Source of the DNA: Floridanema evergladense
Lineage (GTDB): Bacteria; Cyanobacteriota; Cyanobacteriia; Cyanobacteriales; Aerosakkonemataceae
DNA length: 64,000 bases
NCBI RefSeq assembly: GCF_041929205.1
Contig: NZ_JBHFNT010000048.1
Reading direction: 5' to 3' (one strand)
A program made the translations under genes and the position numbers. The first letter of the stretch is position 1, and each line of letters begins with the position of its first letter. The notes under the pieces were generated by a model. That model was not told the DNA's origin, made no database searches, and worked only from the letters and a program-made list of their open reading frames with translations. Below, piece by piece: positions 23,394 through 32,662 of this stretch.

Positions 23394-24329
23394 ATGGACA
23401 ATCTCAACTTTTTCACCGATTACCTAATTGCCAGTTTACGCCTCGCAGTTCCTCTAGCTTTTGCTGCTTTAGGAGGACTTTTTTCGGAACGTTCAGGAGT
23501 AATTAATATTGCGTTGGAAGGAATGTTATTATCTGGCGCATTTGCCAGCGCTGTCGGAGCATTTTTTACGGGTAATGTTTGGTTAGGGTTACTATTAGCA
23601 ATTATCGTTGGGGGAATAGTCGGACTTTTACACGCTTACCTATGTGTTAGTTTGAGAGTCGATCAATTAGTATCAGGATTAGCAATTAATCTCACTGCTG
23701 TTGGTTTAACTTCTTTTTGGGCAAGAATATTATTTAATAGTGGACAAGCGCAGAAGTTACCTGGAATTAATGCGATCGCCATTCCCGGATTAAAAAACAT
23801 CCCAATTCTCGGTTCTTTACTATTTAATCAAGACCCGTTAATTTATTTATTATTCCTCTTAATTCCCTGCACCACCTATCTATTATTTCGCACTAGTTTG
23901 GGTTTGTCTTTGCGGGCGGTTGGGGAATATCCTCGTGCTGCTGATACTGCGGGAGTTTCTGTTAGTTTGGTGCGTTATATAGCCGTGATAATTAGCGGTT
24001 GTCTCGCCAGTTTAGGGGGAGCTTATTTAACTTTAGTTCATGTGAATTTCTTTGTCGAAGGCATGAGTGCTGGTAAAGGTTTTATCGCTTTAGCTGCTTT
24101 AATTTTTGGCAGATGGCATCCTGTCAACACTGCTTTAGCTTGTTTGTTATTCGGCGCAACTGAAGCTTTACAATTGCGAATTCAAGCCTTTAATTTGAAT
24201 ATTCCTTATCAATTTTTGGTGATGTTACCTTATATAATCGCTTTGTTAGCTTTAGTAGGATTAGCCGGAAAATCTACCCCTCCCGCTGCACTTGGTAATC
24301 CTTACGTTCCTGAAAGTCGTGATAGTTGA
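23394..24329 (+). CDS. Nucleoside-type ABC transporter permease (YufQ/NupC-like)
   Basis: This 311-residue second permease has about eight membrane helices. Family features include S-L-R-L-A-V-P-L-A-F-A-A-L-G-G, then F-S-E-R-S-G-V-I-N-I-A-L-E-G-M-L-L and G-A-F-A. L-S-L-R-A-V-G-E-Y-P-R-A-A-D-T-A-G is the coupling-helix region contacting the ATPase. The order of lipoprotein, ATPase, permease, permease is the normal order for nucleoside importers. ATG 23394 lies 142 bases after the first permease, a gap filled by the inverted repeat pair. Confidence 0.9.
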   Translation: MDNLNFFTDYLIASLRLAVPLAFAALGGLFSERSGVINIALEGMLLSGAFASAVGAFFTGNVWLGLLLAIIVGGIVGLLHAYLCVSLRVDQLVSGLAINLTAVGLTSFWARILFNSGQAQKLPGINAIAIPGLKNIPILGSLLFNQDPLIYLLFLLIPCTTYLLFRTSLGLSLRAVGEYPRAADTAGVSVSLVRYIAVIISGCLASLGGAYLTLVHVNFFVEGMSAGKGFIALAALIFGRWHPVNTALACLLFGATEALQLRIQAFNLNIPYQFLVMLPYIIALLALVGLAGKSTPPAALGNPYVPESRDS

Positions 24330-24476
24330 GGAATTTGCGCGATCGCACCAATTAACATTTTAATCTATTCTTGAAATGTGAAACGCTTTCAGAGTTCGTA
24401 AGGCTTTTTATTTGCTAAAATTGCTTGGAGAAAGATTGCTCGCACAAACAACCTAATTATTATATGTCAATTATCA

Positions 24477-24609
24477 GGCTCTCCCGTACTCATGGTGATA
24501 AGTAAACCTAATTAATTAGCCAAATGCTTACTCCACAAGGTTTCCCAGTCCCTAATCCCCAGTCCCCAGTCCCTAAAACCAGAGTTTTCCACCACAAGAC
24601 GGGAGAGCC
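24477..24609. mobile_element. MITE-like element with 11-base terminal inverted repeats
   Basis: GGCTCTCCCGT (24477-24487) and ACGGGAGAGCC (24599-24609) are perfect inverted ends of a 133-base non-coding unit. A GGGGAGAGCC copy lies just outside at 24618-24627. The centre has CCCCAGT-type tandem repeats (24541-24575). I see no target-site duplication, so a transposon origin is only suggested. It occupies most of the 315-base gap between the importer genes and the TetR gene. Confidence 0.5.
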
Positions 24610-24643
24610 AAACTTTTGGGGAGAGCCAGGAATCGGATTCAGT

Positions 24644-25264
24644 TTAACCTTTCGCTAAAACTCCATTTAAGAAAATATCAGCAATACCTTCAGCCATTTC
24701 TTTCATCTGTTGGGGTGAAGCTTGCGGTTCCATAATTGTATTGTGGCTGAAACCTGCGATCGCAAACATTCCCACAAATACCTGCGCCACAATTCGCGGA
24801 TTCATCTTTCGATAAATCCCCTTTTCCATCGCCGTTTCAAAGAAAGCTTCTGCCACATTCGTCATTTTATCAATTACTTCCGACTGAACTCGATCGCGCA
24901 AATCTTCATGAAACTGCGCTTCCATAAAACAAACTCGCATTAAATCGCTATTTTTATGGAAATTCAACATCCTTCGCCGCATCACCTGTCCTACAGCTTC
25001 ATAGCTTCCCATCTCACTTAATTCTGTCAGTAAATCCGTGAGAATTTCCACCCAACCTTGAGTCGCTACTTCAATTAAAATCGCCTTCTTATTGGCAAAA
25101 TGTCTAAACACAGTTCCTTCAGCTACTCCCGCTGCCGTAGCCAAATCGCGAGTCGTTGTGCCATCATATCCCTGACGAGCAAATAACTTTTGTGCCGCCT
25201 TAATAATTCGGTTGCGTGTCGCATCTTCTGACTGAGACTGAGGATTTCTGTGCAAAATTCCCAT
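24644..25264 (-). CDS. TetR/AcrR-family transcriptional regulator
   Basis: This 206-residue repressor has an N-terminal helix-turn-helix domain (about residues 15-62): R-I-I-K-A-A-Q-K-L-F-A-R-Q-G-Y, T-T-T-R-D-L-A-T-A-A-G-V-A, G-T-V-F-R-H-F-A-N-K. The C-terminal ligand-binding domain is helical and methionine-rich. The ligand and targets are unknown. The divergent M16 peptidase gene starts 450 bases away, too far for an obvious shared operator. The nucleoside importer genes are convergent. TetR proteins often act on their own promoter. Confidence 0.9.
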   Translation of the reverse strand: MGILHRNPQSQSEDATRNRIIKAAQKLFARQGYDGTTTRDLATAAGVAEGTVFRHFANKKAILIEVATQGWVEILTDLLTELSEMGSYEAVGQVMRRRMLNFHKNSDLMRVCFMEAQFHEDLRDRVQSEVIDKMTNVAEAFFETAMEKGIYRKMNPRIVAQVFVGMFAIAGFSHNTIMEPQASPQQMKEMAEGIADIFLNGVLAKG

Positions 25265-25717
25265 AGTAGTAATTTGTTTATCTTAATTTGAAGTGAAACC
25301 TGATTAAATATGGCTGAGTTCGACCCTTAAATCATTAATTCCCGTTGCTAATAACCTATAGATGAAGTATTAGCATTTTATTCAGCTATAATTACTTAAT
25401 ATTAACCTGTCCTTGCCATAATTGCCTCTATTTTGTAAAAATAATCTTTAACTCTAAACTAGAGCGATCGCACAAAACTTTACTTTTATTTAGGAAAAAA
25501 CATCTTAACCAGACCTATTTTCTCGCCAAATTATGCTATCTATAAACTCCTTAAATCAATAAAAATGTGATTTCCTCGTCCTCAGTTTCAATTTTGTAAA
25601 TTCCTTAAGTTGTTACTGACACAAAAAATCAGCATAATTACTAGATAGTCACTAAAAAAACATTCGTAGGGGAGCAATTATCAAACTAGCATCCCCATAG
25701 TTCGATTTGGGAAAACA
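25265..25717. other. Intergenic region between tetR-like and M16 genes
   Basis: This 453-base AT-rich spacer must carry divergent promoters. I see no ORF, RNA gene or strong palindrome in it. One GCGATCGC site lies near 25464. Confidence 0.4.
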
Positions 25718-27265
25718 ATGTCTCTATCCTCTTTCATGCTTAGGTTCATCTCCTTTCTATGTGCTGTGATGCTGTGGTGTGGAATAACACCGGAAATCGC
25801 CCTGGCACTCACCCAAAATCCAGCAACAGCTGATTCAATTCAGCCATATCTAGACCGAGTTATGCAGCGCATCACCGAGTTTAAGTTAGATAATGGCATG
25901 AAATTCATCGTCTTAGAAAGAAACCAAGCACCAGTAGTTTCTTTTCTCACTTATGCTGATGTCGGAGGTGCCAACGAACCAGAAGGTAAAACTGGCGTGG
26001 CACACTTTTTAGAACATTTAGCTTTTAAAGGTACCACACGCATCGGCACCAAAGATTACAAAGCAGAAAAACCTATCTTGGACAAATTAGATAGTTTATG
26101 GCAACAAATTCAATCAGCTAAAGCCGCAGGTAAACAACAAGAAGTTGCTAAATTAGAAGCAGAATTTCAGAAACTTGAAGCCCAAGCATCTGAACTTGTC
26201 AAACAAAATGAACTAGGTCAAATTGTCGAAAAAGCTGGCGGTGTCGGGTTAAATGCTACTACTTCTACCGATGCAACTCGCTATTTCTATAGTTTCCCAT
26301 CTAATAAACTCGAATTATGGATGTCTTTGGAGTCGGAACGATTTTTAGACCCCGTATTTCGCGAGTTTTTTAAAGAGAAAGAAGTCATCCTAGAAGAACG
26401 CCGAATGCGAGTAGAAAATTCGCCAATTGGGATGATGTTGGAAGCTTTCATTGATAAAGCTTATACAGAACATCCTTATCGTCGTCCGGTAATTGGTTAC
26501 GATCGCGATTTGCGAAATTTAAGCAGGGAAGATGTCGCAGAATTTTTCCAAACTTACTATGTTCCTAATAACCTAACATTGGCAGTAGTTGGTGATGTTA
26601 AAGCAGCGGAAGTAAAGCGACTTGCCGAAATTTATTTTGGTCGTTATCCAGCTAAACCTAAGCCGCAAAGTACTTTAAAACCTGAACCAAAACAAACAGA
26701 AACTAGGGAAGTAACTTTGCGTTTGCCCACTCAACCTTGGTATTTAGAAGGTTATCATCAACCAGCAATGAATCATCCCGATTATGTAATCTATGAATTA
26801 ATTGGGAGTTTGCTAAGTGAAGGACGGACTTCTCGTTTGTATAAGTCTTTAGTGGAACAACAAAGAATTGCTCTCACTGCTCAAGGTTTTAGCGGTTTCC
26901 CAGGTGATAAATATCCTTCCATGATGTTATTTTATGCTTTAACAGCACCCGGTCATTCTGTTGATGAAGTTGCGAAAGCTTTGCAGTCAGAAATTAATAG
27001 ATTGAAAACTGAGCCTGTTTCTGCTAAGGAATTGGAACGAGTGAAAACTCAGGCTAGGGCAGAGTTATTACGATCGCTAGATTCAAATTCTGGGATGGCT
27101 TCTTCGTTAGTAGAATATGAAGTGAAAACAGGTAGTTGGAAAAATCTTTTCAAAGAGTTGGAAACTATAGAAGCTGTGACTCCAGCTGATATTCAACGAG
27201 TAGCTAATACAACTTTTGTGCCAGAAAATCGCACTATTGGTCGTCTGCTACCGAAGGAGGGTTAA
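25718..27265 (+). CDS. M16-family zinc peptidase, active subunit
   Basis: This 515-residue insulinase/processing-peptidase-like protein begins with a signal peptide or anchor (residues 8-30). It has the inverted zinc motif H-F-L-E-H in G-V-A-H-F-L-E-H-L-A-F-K-G, and the downstream E-x-x-x-x-x-E ligand region in K-E-V-I-L-E-E-R-R. An unusual lysine-, glutamine- and alanine-rich helical insertion (about residues 125-170) separates the motif from the next conserved block. It should cleave small unfolded peptides in the periplasm. The second M16 gene follows three bases after its stop and supplies the non-catalytic half, as is usual in bacterial M16B pairs. Confidence 0.9.
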   Translation: MSLSSFMLRFISFLCAVMLWCGITPEIALALTQNPATADSIQPYLDRVMQRITEFKLDNGMKFIVLERNQAPVVSFLTYADVGGANEPEGKTGVAHFLEHLAFKGTTRIGTKDYKAEKPILDKLDSLWQQIQSAKAAGKQQEVAKLEAEFQKLEAQASELVKQNELGQIVEKAGGVGLNATTSTDATRYFYSFPSNKLELWMSLESERFLDPVFREFFKEKEVILEERRMRVENSPIGMMLEAFIDKAYTEHPYRRPVIGYDRDLRNLSREDVAEFFQTYYVPNNLTLAVVGDVKAAEVKRLAEIYFGRYPAKPKPQSTLKPEPKQTETREVTLRLPTQPWYLEGYHQPAMNHPDYVIYELIGSLLSEGRTSRLYKSLVEQQRIALTAQGFSGFPGDKYPSMMLFYALTAPGHSVDEVAKALQSEINRLKTEPVSAKELERVKTQARAELLRSLDSNSGMASSLVEYEVKTGSWKNLFKELETIEAVTPADIQRVANTTFVPENRTIGRLLPKEG

Positions 27266-27267
27266 TC

Positions 27268-28842
27268 ATGATTGAACCGCAGAGACGCAGAGGACGAAGA
27301 GGGAATTTTTTCATGTCACGGAAAGGTTTAAAAGTTAAGAAACGGAGAGGTTTTTCTTTGTTGAAGATACGTTATAAATGGGTTGTGGGAATTTTTGGTT
27401 TGGTAGTTGCTTTGGGTTTTTTACTTTTTAATTTTAATTTTTCGGTAGCAGCAACTCCAGCCAAACATTACACAGAATTGACATTTCCGCCATTGCCAGC
27501 AGTTAAAGTTCCGGCTTACACTCGTTTTCAATTAAACAATGGCATGATCGTGTATCTGATGGAAGATCGCGAATTGCCTTTGGTTAGCGGATCGGCTACA
27601 ATTCGCACTGGCGATCGCTGGGAACCAGCTGATAAAGTCGGTTTAGCTGGAATTTCTGGCGCAGTAATGCGGAGTGGCGGAACTAAAACCCATCCACCTG
27701 ATGAATTAAATCAATTGTTAGAACAACGCGCCGCTTCTGTAGAAACTGCGATCGGGGAAGTTAGTGGTAGTGCTAGTTTTAATTGTTTAAGTAAAGATTT
27801 GCCCGAAGTTTTTAGTTTGTTTGCTGAAATACTCCGCGAACCAGCTTTTCCTGAAGACAAAATAGAATTGGCAAAAACTCAAGTTAAAGGTGATATTTCC
27901 CGGCGTAATGATAACCCAGATTCGATCGCAGGTCGGGAATTTCAAAAGCTCATGTATGGGGAAAAAAGCCCTTACGCCCGGACTGTAGAATATGCCACCG
28001 TTAATAATATTTCCCGCGCCGATTTGCAGAGTTTCTATCAACAATATTTCTATCCCAACAACATAATTTTAGGCATTGTGGGAGATTTTGATAGCAAAGT
28101 TATGCGTCAATTGATTGAAAGTAAGTTCGGTGATTGGCAAAAAAATAATCAGTTGAAAGTTCCTCCTTTACCAGAAGTTTCCCAAGCAAAAGTAGGCGGA
28201 ATTTTCTTTGTAAACCAGCCTCAAATGACCCAAAGTTATGTACAAATAGGACATTTAGGCGGTTTATTTAATAATCCTGATTATCCGGCTTTAGATGTGA
28301 TGAGTGGGGTTCTGAATGGTTTTGGTGGGAGATTGTTTAACCAAGTGCGATCGCGCCAAGGTTTAGCCTACAGTGTTTATGGTGCTTGGAGTCCCCGCTT
28401 TGACTACCCAGGTGTCTTTGTCGCAGGTGGACAAACTCGTTCCGACGCTACCGTACCCTTCATTAAATCCATCCTCGCAGAAATTAAACGCATCCAAACC
28501 GAACCAGTCACCCCAGAAGAACTCGCCCTCGCCAAAGATTCAGTACTTAACTCCTTCGTCTTTAACTTCCAAAAACCCGCCCAAACACTCTCCCGGTTGA
28601 TTCGCTACGAGTATTTCGGCTACCCCCCCGACTTCCTCTTCCGCTATCAGCGCAACGTCGAAGCAACCACCGCAGCTGATGTTCAGCGAGTCGCCCAGAA
28701 ATACCTCCAACCAGAAAAGTTAACCACTTTAGTAGTAGGTAATTCCTCTGGAATTCAACCTCCACTAACAACTTTAGCCGCAGAAGTTACCAACGTAGAT
28801 ATCACAATTCCACCACCTACAACGGCTGCATCAAAACAATAA
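27268..28842 (+). CDS. M16-family peptidase, non-catalytic partner
   Basis: This 524-residue paralogue lacks the H-x-x-E-H zinc motif. Where it should stand the sequence reads G-L-A-G-I-S-G-A-V-M-R-S-G-G-T, so this is the inactive subunit that shapes the chamber of the heterodimer. A membrane anchor occurs at about residues 38-60. The first codons read I-E-P-Q-R-R-R-G-R-R-G, encoded by a dispersed repeat at 27275-27303. Despite that, ATG 27268 has AAGGAGG at good spacing. The alternative ATG at 27313 would remove the repeat but has no clear ribosome site. Confidence 0.85.
   Translation: MIEPQRRRGRRGNFFMSRKGLKVKKRRGFSLLKIRYKWVVGIFGLVVALGFLLFNFNFSVAATPAKHYTELTFPPLPAVKVPAYTRFQLNNGMIVYLMEDRELPLVSGSATIRTGDRWEPADKVGLAGISGAVMRSGGTKTHPPDELNQLLEQRAASVETAIGEVSGSASFNCLSKDLPEVFSLFAEILREPAFPEDKIELAKTQVKGDISRRNDNPDSIAGREFQKLMYGEKSPYARTVEYATVNNISRADLQSFYQQYFYPNNIILGIVGDFDSKVMRQLIESKFGDWQKNNQLKVPPLPEVSQAKVGGIFFVNQPQMTQSYVQIGHLGGLFNNPDYPALDVMSGVLNGFGGRLFNQVRSRQGLAYSVYGAWSPRFDYPGVFVAGGQTRSDATVPFIKSILAEIKRIQTEPVTPEELALAKDSVLNSFVFNFQKPAQTLSRLIRYEYFGYPPDFLFRYQRNVEATTAADVQRVAQKYLQPEKLTTLVVGNSSGIQPPLTTLAAEVTNVDITIPPPTTAASKQ
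27275..27303 (+). repeat. Dispersed AACCGCAGAGACGCAGAGG repeat inside a gene start
   Basis: This copy lies in frame directly after the start codon of the second M16 gene and is translated as P-Q-R-R-R-G-R-R-G. The identical peptide is encoded by the copy at the end of xseA (50563-50591). Confidence 0.8.
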
Positions 28843-28863
28843 ATTCACAAAAAATCAAAAATT

Positions 28864-28901
28864 TTGGGAGAGGAGTTAAGGCTTTATCTCCCAATTTTTT
28901 T
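28864..28901 (+). terminator. Rho-independent terminator of the M16 operon
   Basis: TTGGGAGA (28864-28871) pairs with TCTCCCAA (28887-28894), followed by seven Ts. It lies 22 bases after the stop codon. Confidence 0.85.
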
Positions 28902-28910
28902 GATTTTCTA

Positions 28911-29003
28911 ATACCAATTCTCTATGAAGATGCGCTTAATTCACCCCACCCCGTCAACAGGGAGGGGCTAATGATTAAGCGCAATATTACAGAGAATCGG
29001 TAT
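28911..29003. repeat. Nested inverted-repeat element (ATACCAATTCTCT ends)
   Basis: Outer arms ATACCAATTCTCT (28911-28923) and AGAGAATCGGTAT (28991-29003) match at 12 of 13 positions. Inner arms GCGCTTAAT (28932-28940) and ATTAAGCGC (28974-28982) are perfect. This fits a small non-coding MITE-like repeat between the convergent M16 and Rpn-like genes. Confidence 0.65.
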
Positions 29004-29020
29004 AAGTTGCATAAATAGTG

Positions 29021-29959
29021 TCAACTCCTAAACCTATCTAACAACTCATCTCGCGATAATTCTATCAGCAATCGGGTAAATTCTTCTGGTGGTAATTCTA
29101 ACAAAGGTTCGATAATTGACCTCATTTCCTGATCCAAAACACCAAAGCGAACTCGCAGCATATTTTCCACAACTAAGCGTTCGCCTTGCTGAATTCCTCT
29201 TTCAATACCTTGCTGAATTCCTCTTTCAATACCTTGCTCCAAGCCTGATTGTACAGCTGCATCCAACCTTTCTAAATAAAGTGGCGATAATTCCATAATT
29301 AACTCCCTATCTTCTGAATCTAAATTTTGATTAGCTTCTAAGGTAACGCGCAGGCTATATAATAACTCTAGCGCATTAATTCGTAAGGGATTATCTTCTG
29401 CTAGTGCAACTAGTTCATTAATTGCTTGGGTTTGTGTTCTTCCCTTACCAAGAATTCTTAACCATAGTGTTTCTGCTGTGGGGGGTAACTGGTGGATGGC
29501 TACGATCGCAGTTTTAAAATACTCAGGAATAAAATAAATTCCTGGTAGCCAGTTTTCTAGATCGGGAATTGCTCGACAGCCATCTAATAAAAGTGGTGAG
29601 GCGGTGGGAGTAAGAATCCATAAGTTTGGTAATTCACTGTCATTGATGCGACTATTTGACCGTTTTGCTTGACGTTCTAAATCCGCATAAACATCAAATA
29701 ACTTACTCATGCAACTGCGAACTTGGCTAGCAGTAACTGCATTGCGAAATGGTTCAAAAATAGCTGGTTTTGTAGCAAATCTTCCTAATAATCCCAAGGT
29801 TTCCGATGCTGTATTTAATGTTGATGACGGGGTAAACCATACATCAATTTCTCTCACTTCTCCAGCAACGTTGCGGCTGGTTTCTACTTGTCCTAAAGGG
29901 GTTAATAATTCTTTTAAGTACTCTTTAGCAAATTGGTCGTGTGGAAACCTAGTCATCAT
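29021..29959 (-). CDS. Rpn/DUF4351-like protein with a PD-(D/E)xK-type N-terminus
   Basis: This 312-residue protein resembles the cyanobacterial Rpn-type family, often labelled as nuclease-family transposases. It starts F-P-H-D-Q-F-A-K-E-Y-L-K-E-L-L, with R-E-I-D-V-W-F-T-P as the candidate acidic motif. A helical middle follows, then a repetitive linker of E-R-G-I-Q-Q-G units and a DUF4351-like tail (L-P-P-E-E-F-T-R-L-L-I-E-L-S). The linker is encoded by a direct DNA repeat of about 30 bases near 29190-29240, which could slip and change linker length. Relatives promote recA-independent recombination; activity here is uncertain. Confidence 0.65.
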   Translation of the reverse strand: MMTRFPHDQFAKEYLKELLTPLGQVETSRNVAGEVREIDVWFTPSSTLNTASETLGLLGRFATKPAIFEPFRNAVTASQVRSCMSKLFDVYADLERQAKRSNSRINDSELPNLWILTPTASPLLLDGCRAIPDLENWLPGIYFIPEYFKTAIVAIHQLPPTAETLWLRILGKGRTQTQAINELVALAEDNPLRINALELLYSLRVTLEANQNLDSEDRELIMELSPLYLERLDAAVQSGLEQGIERGIQQGIERGIQQGERLVVENMLRVRFGVLDQEMRSIIEPLLELPPEEFTRLLIELSRDELLDRFRS

Positions 29960-30065
29960 ATTTAAATTTAAAAAATTCTGATTTTATCTTCGCCATTTTC
30001 AGATTAGATTAAGATATCTAAAAAACCTGGTTTTGTCGTTAAATTGCTATAGTCTTTGTTGCGAG

Positions 30066-32474
30066 TTACATAACTCCATAAATCGCCCAAATTGCCATCC
30101 CACGCAAATAATAACTAGCGCGAAAAGTACCCGCAGCAGTAATAGCTTCTGGGGTACGAAATTGCAAACCATTTTGGTAAATCTGCTGAACTACGGCTTC
30201 CGTAATTTGCCATGCTTCCTGCTGCATTCCCATTTGCCACATAAAAGCAGAAACACCAAAATTAATACCTGTCCAAATTTCTAAAGGATGGGTAGCTTTA
30301 GGATTTTCTGGGGAACCATCAGGTTTAACACCATTAGCAGCGCCAAGGGGTGAATTAGGAAATTGCTTACTTGCTTGTAAATTATTGAATTTTACGAAAC
30401 AGGAATCATAAACTTTTTTCAGCGCACTAATAACACATTCTCCGGGTACAATATCGGGTAATCCTAATAACCGACAATAAAACTGACCGCATAATTGATC
30501 GGTCATAACTACATCGGAATTACTCTCACTATCCAAGCGATAATATTCACCATTCCACAATTTTTCTTGATAAACTTTTTGAGCTTGTTGATACCAACTC
30601 TCATAAATAAGCTTTTGCTTCTCCCAACTCTTCTCTGTGTCCTCTGCGCCTCTGCGGTTTTGAATTAAGATATCACAGATTGCGATCGCACTTTGCAACG
30701 CCGCCAACCACAATCCACCACAATAAGCACTCACACCCTGCAACCGCCAATCATCAAAAGTTTGATCCGGCGCACCAGAATTTTCCGGTATCCCATCCCC
30801 ATCTAAATCAAAAGTTTTCAAATAAGCCAAAGTATTAACAATACTCGGAAAACTTTCCTCTAAAAACTCAATATCCTTTCTTCCAGTAAACACAAAATAA
30901 CGATAAACTTGCAACACAAAATCGCAGGGTAAATCCTTCCACAAATTACAATCTTGATAACTAGTGTAATTAGTTTTCTCCCAAGGATGTTCGTTAGGTG
31001 CACCTAAATCATGGGGAGTTGCATCAGCAATTTTCCGCACAGCTGACGCTTGATTATAACCAATAATTCGCTCTTTATCATCAAAAGTCGGAATTGCCCT
31101 AGTATATGCTTCTAACACAGCTTTATCCAATTTAGGCCAAAGCATAACTATTGGAAAAGAACCATAAAGCCTAACATCTAAACTTTCATACCAACGATAA
31201 TCAATACATTCTAAAATGCCAAATTGACCGATCGGATCGGTTTCCGAAGCAGCAGTCCAAAGAGTTCCCCCACTAGTCAAATTATACAACTCATTAAACA
31301 GCGCCATTTTAAACCAATTGGGCAAATCTTCCCGCGATAAAATTGGTTCTTGCCAATCAACAATTCTCTCTTTCCAAGTGTCATAATGCTTCAAAGCAGT
31401 GCGAATCATTGACCAAGAATTCTTGCCATTTCGCCCAAAGAAATCTGTGTAACGTCGATAATAATTTACGCCATCAGCAAATTCAGTAATTGGAAAATCC
31501 CAAGCTAAAATAAACGGAATTTGGCGCGTTTTTCCCGGTCTAACTGTTACCCTAATTGCCATTGCTACGCCAATTTGTTCTCTGGGATCTGCGGGTATTT
31601 CATTTTCTATATCTGGCAAAGAACCATCTTGAGCAAAACTTTGCCAAATATCATTGCCATCACCAGCAGGATTCCAACGAGTGTGATGGAAGATTTCTAA
31701 ACTTGGATTAGCGAGAGTTGCGATCGCCCATTGTCCCTCTTCTTCTCGCACATCCTCACCCAATCTTACCCGATCCAACAAACAACCAACCCGATATTGT
31801 TCCTCAATCCATTGATTAAAATTACCAGTACTATCTCCTATCCTTGGTTGATAATCATAAACCGGACTACCATCATCTCTTACCCGCACTTCTTTAGTTT
31901 TCAAATAATTAGTAAACCAACCGACAATATTTTGCCAAGTTATCATAATACTAACAGTAATTGGCTGGTCGGTAGGATTATGAATACTCCAATCAAAAAT
32001 TGCGATCGGATAAGAACTTTCTTGATAATTCTCTGCCCAAATAGGCGAAAATTGTTCGCAAATTAACTGCGATTTAAACACATTTTCATAAACAAACCAA
32101 CTGCGCGGATAAAGCGCATGATAAGTTCCCGAATTAATTTCTGGATACCAATTCCAAGCTGACAAACTACCATCTTCCGGCGCTTTTGTACACAAAGTAT
32201 ATGCTTTTCCCGGTTCATTTCCTACCTGTTCAAACACACTAAATTGACAAGCCGGAATATTTTGAAAAGTGTGTTCTCCCGCATCCAAATGCCAAAGATT
32301 AAAATCGCCTCGCGAAGAACGACCAATACAACCCGCACCAAACCCACCTAACGGCGCACCATGCCAAGGGCCATCATCTAAATTACTAGAATAGCGAACT
32401 TTGTAGTAATTCTCCCAACCAAAACCAATAGCACGTTGCCAAGTATAAGGAGGGATTTTAAATTCGTCGGTCAT
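30066..32474 (-). CDS. GH116-family beta-glucosidase / glucosylceramidase-like
   Basis: This 802-residue protein belongs to glycoside hydrolase family 116, related to animal GBA2. The N-terminal beta domain holds H-G-A-P-L-G-G-F-G-A-G-C-I-G-R-S. The C-terminal alpha/alpha barrel holds L-Y-N-L-T-S-G-G-T-L-W-T, L-D-G-D-G-I-P-E-N-S-G-A-P-D-Q-T-F-D-D-W, containing a typical catalytic acid D, and H-P-L-E-I-W-T-G. No signal peptide is seen. A stretch in the barrel, Q-N-R-R-G-A-E-D-T-E-K-S-W-E-K-Q, is encoded by a dispersed repeat (30628-30659), an in-frame insertion into the protein. The natural substrate in cyanobacteria is not known. Confidence 0.88.
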   Translation of the reverse strand: MTDEFKIPPYTWQRAIGFGWENYYKVRYSSNLDDGPWHGAPLGGFGAGCIGRSSRGDFNLWHLDAGEHTFQNIPACQFSVFEQVGNEPGKAYTLCTKAPEDGSLSAWNWYPEINSGTYHALYPRSWFVYENVFKSQLICEQFSPIWAENYQESSYPIAIFDWSIHNPTDQPITVSIMITWQNIVGWFTNYLKTKEVRVRDDGSPVYDYQPRIGDSTGNFNQWIEEQYRVGCLLDRVRLGEDVREEEGQWAIATLANPSLEIFHHTRWNPAGDGNDIWQSFAQDGSLPDIENEIPADPREQIGVAMAIRVTVRPGKTRQIPFILAWDFPITEFADGVNYYRRYTDFFGRNGKNSWSMIRTALKHYDTWKERIVDWQEPILSREDLPNWFKMALFNELYNLTSGGTLWTAASETDPIGQFGILECIDYRWYESLDVRLYGSFPIVMLWPKLDKAVLEAYTRAIPTFDDKERIIGYNQASAVRKIADATPHDLGAPNEHPWEKTNYTSYQDCNLWKDLPCDFVLQVYRYFVFTGRKDIEFLEESFPSIVNTLAYLKTFDLDGDGIPENSGAPDQTFDDWRLQGVSAYCGGLWLAALQSAIAICDILIQNRRGAEDTEKSWEKQKLIYESWYQQAQKVYQEKLWNGEYYRLDSESNSDVVMTDQLCGQFYCRLLGLPDIVPGECVISALKKVYDSCFVKFNNLQASKQFPNSPLGAANGVKPDGSPENPKATHPLEIWTGINFGVSAFMWQMGMQQEAWQITEAVVQQIYQNGLQFRTPEAITAAGTFRASYYLRGMAIWAIYGVM
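30628..30659 (-). repeat. Dispersed repeat inserted in frame inside the GH116 gene
   Basis: On the minus strand this reads AACCGCAGAGGCGCAGAGG followed by ACACAGAGAAGAG, the same family as at 27275 and 50563. It is translated within the barrel domain of the GH116 enzyme as N-R-R-G-A-E-D-T-E-K-S. Confidence 0.8.
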
Positions 32475-32662
32475 TGGTTATTTGTCATTAGTCATTGGTC
32501 ATTTGTTATTTGTTATAGCATGGTTTTTAGCCCGAAATCATTTAATTTATGCTAATTTCCCCAAACAAGAGATAATACCTCATCTGTCTTTAGTTAGTTG
32601 TCAATTTCCATTTTTCAGATCTGATAATTCCTAACCAACTACCAACTACCAACTACCAACAA
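32475..32662. repeat. Spacer with short tandem repeats (TCATTGG and CTACCAA)
   Basis: TCATTAG, TCATTGG and TCATTTG units occupy 32480-32515, and CTACCAA heptamers occupy 32636-32660, just after the tyrosine kinase gene. No gene is seen. Confidence 0.7.
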
